Assembly (NCBI GenBank): GCA_021828605.1
Contig: JAJZEG010000406.1
Location: forward strand, 1 to 6,051
Direction of reading: 5' to 3'
From: Pseudomonadota bacterium
Lineage (GTDB): Bacteria; Pseudomonadota; Alphaproteobacteria; Acetobacterales; Acetobacteraceae
Length of the DNA: 6,051 nt
Positions 1 to 5,685 of the stretch are shown one piece after another. The position numbers were made by a program, and so were the translations under genes. The notes under the pieces are model-generated. The model saw only the letters and a list, made by a program, of their open reading frames with translations, was not told the DNA's origin and made no database searches. Within the stretch, counting starts at the first letter, position 1. Every line of letters starts with the position of its first letter.

Positions 1-128
1 GAGGACTGAACAACCGAACTAACCGTATTCGCCGACCCAGTCCCAAAAAAATTATACGAACCCATTTCCTCACCTTTCCAATGCTGCGGCGTCACAAGCG
101 CCGTTCTGCGCATCAATGGGCCGGGCAT
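1..128 (-). CDS. Possible 5' part of an unidentified protein, running off the left edge
   Basis: A minus-strand frame opens with ATG at 126-128 and stays open for 42 codons to the window edge. It begins MPGPLMRRTALV and continues through SYNFFGTGSANTV. An AAGGAGGG Shine-Dalgarno lies 3-4 nt before the ATG, the strongest ribosome site in the window. A second in-frame ATG (codon 22) follows AAAGGTGAGGAA and could be the real start. I recognise no family, signal peptide or membrane segment in this fragment. By my count 24 of 42 codons end in G or C, visibly less than in the neighbouring genes, so it may be a poorly conserved or acquired gene. It lies about 48 nt after the acetyltransferase stop on the same strand. 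The alternative is a leader region: a TATAAT box at 51-56 (minus) inside the frame could instead drive a gene outside the window. Confidence 0.35.
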   Translation of the reverse strand, partial: MPGPLMRRTALVTPQHWKGEEMGSYNFFGTGSANTVSSVVQS

Positions 129-131
129 CGA

Positions 132-139
132 CCCTCCTT
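132..139 (-). promoter_or_regulatory. Strong Shine-Dalgarno before the left-edge frame
   Basis: On the minus strand the sequence reads AAGGAGGGTCG and then ATG. The AGGAGG core is a perfect anti-16S match, about 4 nt before the start, which is slightly close but workable. This site is the main reason to take the left-edge frame seriously, because most other starts in the window have much weaker sites. Confidence 0.4.
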
Positions 140-176
140 GCTCGCACAATTTAACTAACGATTAAAAACAACCCTG

Positions 177-689
177 TCAATACGTGCGAACACTCTCATA
201 AATGAGCATCGGCACGCCGGCGCGCGGAAATCCAGATATCTCAATCATTCCGATTGCGCCCAGCACCATCCGCGAGGCAAAATTATCCGCCCGCGCCACC
301 GCCACGATCCGCGGTAATTTCGCCTGTTCATGGCCATAACGCAGCGCCGCCCCCGCCGCCTCGCGCGCCAAACCCGCACCGCGCACCTCCGGCCACATGG
401 CAAAACGCAACGCCACGCCCAAGCCATCGGGGCGCTCCTGCAGGCCGGCAATCCCCAGAAACGCGCCCAGCCGCAGTCCGCGCACGCCCCAGATGCCAAA
501 CCCGTCGCGGCCCCAGGCGCTCACCTCTTCGGCCAGCTCCTCACCCACTCGCTCGCGCGTGCGCACCCCGCCCAGCATCAGCCCGAAGGCGCGCGGGTCG
601 GTTTTCAACGCCACCAGATCCTCCAGATCCGCCCACCCCACCGGCGCCATCCGCAACCGCGCGGTGTTGAGCAGCCAGGCCGGATTCAT
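177..689 (-). CDS. GNAT-family N-acetyltransferase, RimJ/RimL-like
   Basis: This 170-residue protein is of typical size for a single-domain GNAT of the Acetyltransf_3 (RimJ/RimL) type, which transfers acetyl from acetyl-CoA to an amine such as a protein N-terminus or small molecule. It opens with the usual pattern for these enzymes, NTARLRMAPVGWADLEDL (8-25). The acetyl-CoA pyrophosphate loop is VRGAGLA (102-108) after the strand ALRFAMWPE, and the late motif ADNFASRMVLGAIGM (134-148) corresponds to the family's NxxSxrvlxklGF helix and turn. No signal peptide or membrane segment is visible, so it is probably cytoplasmic. The start lies 15 nt after the ettA stop with only a weak ribosome site, suggesting a shared transcript and translational coupling. 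The substrate cannot be read from the sequence; a ribosomal-protein target is only a guess from the neighbour. Confidence 0.88.
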   Translation of the reverse strand: MNPAWLLNTARLRMAPVGWADLEDLVALKTDPRAFGLMLGGVRTRERVGEELAEEVSAWGRDGFGIWGVRGLRLGAFLGIAGLQERPDGLGVALRFAMWPEVRGAGLAREAAGAALRYGHEQAKLPRIVAVARADNFASRMVLGAIGMIEISGFPRAGVPMLIYESVRTY

Positions 690-704
690 CTCAAGGTCAT
701 CGCT

Positions 705-2384
705 CTAGCGGCTGAGCGGCCGATATTTAATCCGGTGCGGCTCGGTCGCATCGGCGCCCAGACGGCGCCGTTTATCTTCCTCATAATCCTGGAAATTTCC
801 CTCGAACCACTCGACATGCGACTCACCCTCGAACGCCAGAATATGGGTGGCCAGCCGGTCCAGAAACCACCGATCATGCGAGGTGATCACCGCACAGCCC
901 GGGAACTCCATCAGCGCCTCTTCCAACGCCCGCAACGTATCGACATCCAGATCATTGGTCGGCTCGTCGAGCAGAATGACATTATGCTCGCCCTTCAGCA
1001 TCTTCGCTAAATGCACGCGGTTGCGCTCACCACCCGAGAGGATCCCGACCTTCTTCTGCTGATCCGCACCTTTGAAATTGAACGCGCCGACATAAGCGCG
1101 CGACTGCACCGTCCGCTTGCCTAAATGAATCACATCGGTGCCGCCGGAAATCTCCTCCCACACCGTCCTCTCGCCATCCAGACTATCGCGCGACTGATCG
1201 ACATAACCCAGTTTCACCGTATCGCCGACCTCGAGCGCGCCCCCATCGGGCGTCTCCTTGCCGGTGATCATCCGAAACAAGGTGGTCTTGCCCGCACCGT
1301 TCGGCCCGATCACCCCCACAATCCCACCCGGCGGCAGTTTGAAACTCAGCGCATCGATCAGTAAATTATTGCCATAACCTTTGCGCAATTGCTTGGCCTC
1401 GATCACGATCCCGCCCAGACGCGGCCCTGGCGGGATGATGATTTCGGCAATTCCGCCCACCTGCTCCTGCGATTTCGCCAACATATCCTCATAGCGGGTG
1501 ATCCGCGCCTGGCTTTTCGCCTGCCGCGCCTTCGGGCTCGCACTGATCCAGTCGCGCTCCTCGCGCAAAGCGCGCTGGCGGGCGGATTCCTCTTTTTCCT
1601 CCTGCGCCAGGCGCTTTTGTTTCTGATCGAGCCAGGCGGTATAATTGCCCTCGAACGGATAGCCGCGCCCGCGCTCGAGTTCGAGAATCCAATTCGTGAC
1701 ATTTTCAAGAAAATATCGATCATGGGTGACCACGATCACCGTGCCCGCAAAATTTTGCAGGGTTTTTTCCAGCCAGGCCACCGATTCCGCGTCCAGATGG
1801 TTGGTCGGCTCATCGAGCAGCAGCAAATCCGGCTGTTCGAGCAACAACCGGCATAAAGCGACCCGCCGCCGCTCGCCGCCGGATAAATTACCCACCGCCG
1901 CCTCGGCGGGCGGGCAACGCAAGGCATCGAGCGCGATATCGATCCGCCGATCCAGATCCCAACCGTCTTCGGCATCGATTTTTTCCTGCAAGCGCGCCTG
2001 CTCGGCCAGCAGATCGTTCATTTTATCATCATCCATCGGCTCGGCGAATTCTTCCGAAATCGCGTTGAACCGGGCAATCGCACCCCGCAGCTCGGCGAAG
2101 GCCAGCGCCACATTATCGCCCACGCTCAAATCCGGCTCCAAATGCGGCTCCTGCGACAAATAGCCAACCCGCACGCCTTCCGCCGCCCAGGCCTCGCCGC
2201 CAAATTCCTTCTCGATCCCGGCCATGATTTTCAGCAAGGTCGATTTACCGGCGCCATTGACGCCGAGCACGCCGATTTTCACCCCCGGCAGAAATGACAG
2301 CGTGATCCCCTTGAACACCTCACGCCCGCCCGGAAAGGCTTTGGTGAGGTCTTTCATCACGTAAACATATTGATAAGCGGCCAT
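705..2384 (-). CDS. ettA: Energy-dependent translational throttle protein EttA (ABC-F ATPase)
   Basis: This 559-residue soluble protein has two ABC ATPase domains and no membrane segments; E. coli EttA is 555 residues. EttA binds the ribosomal E site and gates entry into elongation according to the ATP/ADP state. First domain: Walker A GVNGAGKST (41-49), an arm-like insertion around 92-140, signature LSGGE (167-171), Walker B LLLLDEPT with E192, and H-loop H221. A charged linker (about 245-305, rich in K, E, Q and R) matches the P-site tRNA interaction motif. Second domain: Walker A GPNGAGKTT (360-368), signature LSGGE (449-453), Walker B LLDEPT with E474, and H503. All catalytic residues are present. 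The N-terminus YQYVYVMKDLTKAFP and the C-terminus PHRIKYRPLSR are family-typical. I chose ATG at 2384; a TTG at 2399 in the same frame would add five residues but sits directly against its only purine run. It is divergent from lrp and probably cotranscribed with the acetyltransferase downstream. Confidence 0.95.
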   Translation of the reverse strand: MAAYQYVYVMKDLTKAFPGGREVFKGITLSFLPGVKIGVLGVNGAGKSTLLKIMAGIEKEFGGEAWAAEGVRVGYLSQEPHLEPDLSVGDNVALAFAELRGAIARFNAISEEFAEPMDDDKMNDLLAEQARLQEKIDAEDGWDLDRRIDIALDALRCPPAEAAVGNLSGGERRRVALCRLLLEQPDLLLLDEPTNHLDAESVAWLEKTLQNFAGTVIVVTHDRYFLENVTNWILELERGRGYPFEGNYTAWLDQKQKRLAQEEKEESARQRALREERDWISASPKARQAKSQARITRYEDMLAKSQEQVGGIAEIIIPPGPRLGGIVIEAKQLRKGYGNNLLIDALSFKLPPGGIVGVIGPNGAGKTTLFRMITGKETPDGGALEVGDTVKLGYVDQSRDSLDGERTVWEEISGGTDVIHLGKRTVQSRAYVGAFNFKGADQQKKVGILSGGERNRVHLAKMLKGEHNVILLDEPTNDLDVDTLRALEEALMEFPGCAVITSHDRWFLDRLATHILAFEGESHVEWFEGNFQDYEEDKRRRLGADATEPHRIKYRPLSR

Positions 2385-2419
2385 GGTGCGGTATCCCAAT
2401 TCCTGAAAGCGTCAAGGCC

Positions 2420-2448
2420 GGTATAGAAACACCCCGCTTGCGGAGCAA
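2420..2448 (-). promoter_or_regulatory. Candidate sigma70-type promoter for ettA
   Basis: On the minus strand TTGCTC (2443-2448) and TATACC (2420-2425) are separated by exactly 17 bp. The -35 matches TTGACA at three positions and the -10 matches TATAAT at four. Transcription would begin near 2413, giving a leader of about 28 nt before the ATG at 2384. It is a modest match found by eye; the spacing and position are its best support. Confidence 0.3.
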
Positions 2449-2504
2449 CCGACCGACATAGCAATCCGTGCGCACCCCTTGCGCTTCATCCACGTCCCTT
2501 GATA

Positions 2505-2519
2505 TGTAATATTATTACA
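2505..2519. promoter_or_regulatory. 15-bp perfect palindrome, candidate Lrp-family operator
   Basis: TGTAATATTATTACA is a perfect inverted repeat (7 bp, 1-bp centre, 7 bp) standing out as an AT island in GC-rich DNA, 18 bp before the nearest lrp ATG. It agrees with the E. coli Lrp consensus YAGHAWATTWTDCTR at 11 of 15 positions by my count, including the central AWATTWT. It also contains possible -10 hexamers for the plus strand (TGTAAT at 2505 and TATTAT at 2510, each five of six matches), so a protein bound here would block lrp transcription. It lies about 60-80 bp upstream of the likely ettA promoter and could affect both genes. Binding by the adjacent regulator is inferred. Confidence 0.5.
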
Positions 2520-2537
2520 AGAACCCCAACGCCGGTG

Positions 2538-3056
2538 ATGTCCATGACCGACCCTGTCGCGCCGCTCGCCCCCTCAGGCAACGCCACCCGCAGCAGCGCC
2601 CCGCAACTCGATGATATTGACCGCCGGATTCTGACCGAGCTGCAAAATGACGGGCGGATGACCAATGTGGAGCTCGCGGGCCGTGCCGGCATTTCCCCTC
2701 CGCCCTGCCTGCGCCGGGTCCGTCGTCTCGAAGAATCCGGTCTGATCCGGGGCTATCATGCCGATACCGACCCGCAGAAACTCGGCTGGCAAATCCAGTT
2801 TTTCGCCATCATCGGCCTGGAGAGCCAGCGCCAGACCGTGCTCGACAGCTTCACCACCATGATCGCGGGCTGGGATGAGGTGCGTGAATGCCATATGATT
2901 CGCGGCGGCGGTGATTTTCTGATGCGCTTTCTCGCCCGTGACGCCGCACATGAGAACGAAATCACCGAAAAACTGATCGCCGCCCCGCAAGTCGCCAAGG
3001 TGCAGACCCTGCAAACCATTCGCACCATGATCATGCAAGCGGGCGTGCCGCTGTAA
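2538..3056 (+). CDS. Lrp/AsnC-family transcriptional regulator
   Basis: This 172-residue DNA-binding regulator has an N-terminal winged helix-turn-helix from about 24 to 72 (LDDIDRRILTELQNDGR, then ELAGRAGISPPPCLRRVRRL as turn and recognition helix, then EESGLIRGY). The C-terminal half (about 85-165) is the ligand-binding and oligomerising RAM/AsnC domain, with GGGDFLMRF in its centre. The SPPPCLRRVRRLE motif is common in alphaproteobacterial members. The roughly 20 residues before the helix-turn-helix are low-complexity and longer than in E. coli Lrp. I chose ATG at 2538; ATG at 2544 is equally possible. A TTG at 2499 would extend the frame across the palindrome and the -10 region and is unlikely. 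It is divergent from ettA and first in line with four plus-strand genes, so autoregulation and control of the downstream enzymes are plausible. The effector is unknown. Confidence 0.9.
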   Translation: MSMTDPVAPLAPSGNATRSSAPQLDDIDRRILTELQNDGRMTNVELAGRAGISPPPCLRRVRRLEESGLIRGYHADTDPQKLGWQIQFFAIIGLESQRQTVLDSFTTMIAGWDEVRECHMIRGGGDFLMRFLARDAAHENEITEKLIAAPQVAKVQTLQTIRTMIMQAGVPL

Positions 3057-3070
3057 CCCTCCTACCACCC

Positions 3071-3087
3071 ACGCTGCAATCGAGCGT
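3071..3087 (+). repeat. Small inverted repeat between lrp and the hydrolase
   Basis: ACGCT and AGCGT are separated by 7 nt and end four bases before the hydrolase ATG, covering the only purine-rich stretch (GAGCG) that could serve as its ribosome site. In RNA it could form a 5-bp hairpin that partly hides the start. There is no T-run, so it is not a terminator. A repeat this short may be chance. Confidence 0.2.
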
Positions 3088-3090
3088 CTG

Positions 3091-3969
3091 ATGATCACCA
3101 CCCGCCAAATCACCGCAAATGGCCTGGATTTCACCCTCGATTGCGCGGGTGATGGCCCCGACCTCGCGCTATTTTTGCATGGCTTCCCCGAATCCCGTTT
3201 TTCCTGGCGCGACCAGCTCCCCGCGCTCGCCGCCTTGGGCTACACCGCCTGGGCGCCTGATCTGCGTGGCTATGGCCAATCATCGCGCCCGCTCGGGGTG
3301 AAATCGTACCGGATTTCCGAATTGCTCGCCGATATCGCAGCCCTCATCGATGCGGCGCGCGCCGAGGGCAAAACCGGCAAACTGGTCCTGATCGGCCATG
3401 ATTGGGGCGGCGCGCTCGGCTGGTTTTTTGTGCTCAACCGGATACGCCCGGTCGATCGGTTCATTGTGATGAACCTGCCGCATCCGGATTTGTTCGCGCG
3501 CGGCCTGAAAACCCTGCGCCAACTGCGCAAATCCTGGTATATTTTCTGGTTCCAACTGCCCTGGCTGCCCGAGCGCGTGCTCGCCGCGCGCAACGCCGCC
3601 TGGATCGCCCGCGCCTTTCGCGGCTCGGCGATCAACAAATCCCGCTTCCCCGATAGCGTGCTCGATGTCTATCGCCGCAACGCGCTGATCCCCGGCGCGC
3701 TCACCGCGATGATCAACTGGTATCGCGCCAATTTCCGCAATCCGTTCCGCCCGCTGCCGCCCGCGAAAATCCTCGACACCCCGACCTTGATGATCTGGGG
3801 CGAGCACGACATCGCCCTCGGGCTCGAACTCACCCACGGCACCGAGGCGCTGGTGCGCGATTTCACCCTGCGCACCATCCCGACCGCGTCGCACTGGGTG
3901 CAGCAGGACGAACCCGAAATCGTCAATCAAATAATCAGCGCCTGGCTGGCACCGACCAGCCAACCCTGA
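3091..3969 (+). CDS. Alpha/beta hydrolase, epoxide hydrolase type
   Basis: This 292-residue cytoplasmic hydrolase is of usual length for bacterial epoxide hydrolases. Enzymes of this type open epoxides to diols through an Asp-ester intermediate. Key residues are all present: oxyanion motif HGFPES (30-35), the DLRGYGQSSRP loop (57-67), the nucleophile elbow GHDWGG with Asp104, the acid in WGEHD (Asp240), and the base in ASHW (His268). The cap domain carries two candidate ring-opening tyrosines, in KSWYIFWFQLPWLPE (Tyr150) and NWYRANFR (Tyr211), which argue for an epoxide hydrolase. Haloalkane dehalogenases usually show HGNP, and fluoroacetate dehalogenases usually GHDRGG. The gene starts 34 nt after lrp with a weak ribosome site and is followed 27 nt later by the isomerase, so cotranscription is likely. 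The natural substrate is not visible; an endogenous or environmental epoxide is inferred. Confidence 0.87.
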   Translation: MITTRQITANGLDFTLDCAGDGPDLALFLHGFPESRFSWRDQLPALAALGYTAWAPDLRGYGQSSRPLGVKSYRISELLADIAALIDAARAEGKTGKLVLIGHDWGGALGWFFVLNRIRPVDRFIVMNLPHPDLFARGLKTLRQLRKSWYIFWFQLPWLPERVLAARNAAWIARAFRGSAINKSRFPDSVLDVYRRNALIPGALTAMINWYRANFRNPFRPLPPAKILDTPTLMIWGEHDIALGLELTHGTEALVRDFTLRTIPTASHWVQQDEPEIVNQIISAWLAPTSQP

Positions 3970-3996
3970 TCACCCCGCCGCATTGGATAGGCCCTG

Positions 3997-4641
3997 ATGA
4001 CCGAAAACCCCCGCTTGATCACCTATTATTTCTCGATGTCCTCGCCCTGGAGCTATTTCGGCCATGCCCGCTTCATCGCCCTCGCCGCGCGGCATCAGCG
4101 CGCGGTCGAGCTGCGGCCCATCCCGCTCTTGCGCTTGTTTCCCGAAACCGGCGGCCTGCCCGCACCGCGCCGCCATCCCACCCGCCAACGCTACCGCCTG
4201 ATCGAATTACAGCGCTGGTCGGCGGCACTCGGCATCACGCTCAATCCGCTCCCGAAATTCTTCCCCTTCGATGCGTCGCTGCTCGATCGGCTGGTGATCG
4301 CATTCTGCCTCGCCGACCATGACCCGAACCGCTTCATGGCTTTGGCCTGGGACGGGATTTGGCAGCAGGAGCGCAATCTGGCGGACCCAGCCGTGCTCGC
4401 CGATCTGCTCGCCCAAGCTGAGGCACCGGCCAGCCTGCTCGCCGCCGCCGATGATGCCGCCAGCCACGCGCGCTATGAGGATAATCTCGCCGCAGCACTC
4501 GAGGCCGGGATATTCGGCGCACCCTCCTATGTGCTCGACGGCGAACCGTTCTGGGGCCAGGACCGGTTGAGTTTGCTGGACGCCACTCTGGTCAGTGGAC
4601 GCCCACCGATCACAGTCCCGATTCCCCCGAATAACCAATAA
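3997..4641 (+). CDS. 2-hydroxychromene-2-carboxylate isomerase / kappa-GST-like DsbA-family protein
   Basis: This 214-residue protein has the thioredoxin-like fold of the DsbA superfamily, HCCA isomerase branch. The active-site segment YYFSMSSPWSYFG (10-22) aligns with the NahD segment containing LSPFSY, and Ser16 corresponds to the catalytic Ser11 of NahD, which acts on glutathione. The cis-proline motif is GAPSYV (174-179), followed by the family hallmark DGEPFWGQDRL (181-191). No CxxC is present at the active site, so it is not a disulfide oxidase. An all-helical insertion lies between about 60 and 165. Characterised relatives isomerise a naphthalene-degradation intermediate or conjugate glutathione, but no other naphthalene gene is present here, so a general glutathione-dependent detoxification role is more likely than aromatic catabolism. 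Start ATG at 3997 is preceded by GGATAGG at suitable spacing. It sits between the hydrolase and trxB on the same strand. Confidence 0.88.
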   Translation: MTENPRLITYYFSMSSPWSYFGHARFIALAARHQRAVELRPIPLLRLFPETGGLPAPRRHPTRQRYRLIELQRWSAALGITLNPLPKFFPFDASLLDRLVIAFCLADHDPNRFMALAWDGIWQQERNLADPAVLADLLAQAEAPASLLAAADDAASHARYEDNLAAALEAGIFGAPSYVLDGEPFWGQDRLSLLDATLVSGRPPITVPIPPNNQ

Positions 4642-4669
4642 AATATTTTGCCGATTTAATGATATCGGC
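4640..4669 (+). promoter_or_regulatory. AT-rich palindrome and inverted repeat upstream of trxB
   Basis: The 42-nt gap before trxB, plus the last base of the isomerase stop codon, holds a perfect 10-bp palindrome AAAATATTTT (4640-4649). Immediately after it is an inverted repeat, GCCGAT (4650-4655) with ATCGGC (4664-4669) around an 8-nt AT-rich centre. The composition contrasts with the coding DNA on both sides, which suggests a promoter or operator giving trxB its own control. I could not find a well-spaced -35/-10 pair. No T-run follows the repeat, so it is not an ordinary terminator. The trxB ribosome site CAGGGA lies just downstream. Confidence 0.35.
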
Positions 4670-4683
4670 TACAGGGATGCAGC

Positions 4684-5670
4684 ATGGCTGAGACAATCGA
4701 CACGAGACTCCTGATCATCGGCGCAGGCCCCGCTGGCTACACCGCCGCGATCTATGCCGCGCGCGCCAATCTCGCCCCGGTGCTGGTCGCCGGGCTGCAA
4801 CCGGGCGGCCAGCTCACCATCACCACCGATGTCGAAAATTACCCCGGTTTCGCCCAGGCGATCCAAGGCCCCTGGCTGATGGATCAAATGCAGGCCCAGG
4901 CCGCTCATGTCGGCACCAGGATCATCCAGGACGTGATCGTCTCGGTCGATTTCACCACCACCCCGCTCACCGCGACCGGCGATTCCGGCACCATCTATCG
5001 CGCCGATGCGGTGGTGATCGCCACTGGCGCTCAGGCGCGCTGGCTCGGCCTGCCCTCCGAGCGGCAATTTCAGGGCGGTGGGGTCTCGGCCTGCGCGACC
5101 TGTGACGGTTTCTTTTTTCGCGGCAAACGCGTCGCGGTGATCGGCGGCGGCAATACCGCTGTCGAGGAAGCCTTGTTCCTCACCCATCACGCCGCTTCCG
5201 TCACGCTGATCCATCGGCGCGATCACTTACGCGCCGAAAAAATCCTCCAGGATCGCCTCTTCGCCCATCCGAAAATCTCGGTGATCTGGAACGCTAAGGT
5301 CGATGAAATTCTGGGCGAGGCCAACCCCGCGCGGGTCACTGGCCTGCGGATCGCGGATACCAAAACCGGCATCGCGCGCACGCTCGATCTCGATGGCGTG
5401 TTCGTCGCCATCGGCCATGATCCGGCGACCGCCTTGTTCCGCGACCAGATCGATATCGACGCCGAGGGCTATATCAAAATCATCCCCGGCTCGACACAAA
5501 CCTCGCACCGCGCGGTGTTCGCCGCCGGCGACGTGGCTGACCGGGTGTTCCGCCAGGCGGTCACCGCCGCTGGCACCGGCTGTATGGCGGCGCTGGAAGC
5601 CGAGCGTTATTTGGCGCAAGCTGGTGATCGAGTGGGCGATCAAGCGGGGGATGCGGCTGCGGCCGCTTAG
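4684..5670 (+). CDS. trxB: Thioredoxin-disulfide reductase
   Basis: This 328-residue flavoenzyme reduces thioredoxin with NADPH in the cytoplasm; the E. coli enzyme is 321 residues. The FAD site is GAGPAGYTAAIYAARA (13-28), with LQPGGQLTITTDVENYPGF (38-56) typical of the family and the closing FAD motif AAGDVAD (280-286) followed by RQAVTAAGTGCMAALEAE. The redox-active pair is CATC (Cys137 and Cys140) in ACATCDGFFFRGK. The NADPH domain shows GGGNTAVEEALFL (154-166) and HRRDHLRAEKIL (177-188), whose arginines indicate NADPH rather than NADH. ATVIATGA-like VVIATGAQARWLGLPSE marks the domain hinge. The last 16 residues form a low-complexity tail (AGDRVGDQAGDAAAAA) not expected to be catalytic. 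The start follows CAGGGATGCAGC. It is downstream of the isomerase by 42 nt and upstream of the LysR gene by 15 nt. Confidence 0.97.
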   Translation: MAETIDTRLLIIGAGPAGYTAAIYAARANLAPVLVAGLQPGGQLTITTDVENYPGFAQAIQGPWLMDQMQAQAAHVGTRIIQDVIVSVDFTTTPLTATGDSGTIYRADAVVIATGAQARWLGLPSERQFQGGGVSACATCDGFFFRGKRVAVIGGGNTAVEEALFLTHHAASVTLIHRRDHLRAEKILQDRLFAHPKISVIWNAKVDEILGEANPARVTGLRIADTKTGIARTLDLDGVFVAIGHDPATALFRDQIDIDAEGYIKIIPGSTQTSHRAVFAAGDVADRVFRQAVTAAGTGCMAALEAERYLAQAGDRVGDQAGDAAAAA

Positions 5671-5685
5671 GGGATGGCATAGGGT

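Noticed and set aside
86..104. GC hairpin (CGGCG, 7-nt loop, CGCCG) as a terminator for the ettA-GNAT transcript
   Set aside because: No T-run follows on the minus strand (the next bases are CAGCATTGG), and it lies within the possible left-edge coding frame. A T-rich stretch nearer the GNAT stop (about 163-172) has no GC stem before it.
330..1010. Long plus-strand frame opposite the GNAT gene and the end of ettA
   Set aside because: It runs antisense across two well-supported genes, is rich in R, P, Q and H without domain motifs, and is the usual shadow frame in GC-rich DNA.
2499..2537. TTG at 2499 as the start of the Lrp regulator
   Set aside because: It would place the palindrome and the likely -10 region inside the gene and has no ribosome site; family length is satisfied by ATG at 2538 or 2544.
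3280..3963. 227-codon minus-strand frame opposite the epoxide hydrolase
   Set aside because: It lies wholly antisense to a gene with a complete catalytic set, has no recognisable motif, and repeats the reverse-frame composition expected from GC-rich codons.
3091..3969. Haloalkane or fluoroacetate dehalogenase instead of epoxide hydrolase
   Set aside because: HGFPES with GHDWGG and two cap tyrosines in the expected contexts fit epoxide hydrolases better; substrate tests would be needed to be final.
3997..4641. Naphthalene-degradation isomerase (NahD) role
   Set aside because: Family membership is clear, but no dioxygenase, aldolase or other pathway gene is present, so the specific catabolic role is not supported.
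4669..5226. Minus-strand frame opposite trxB, and a similar one at 5227-5787
   Set aside because: Both are antisense to trxB or the LysR start, show G/A/D/R-rich composition without motifs, and have no supporting ribosome site that I could see.
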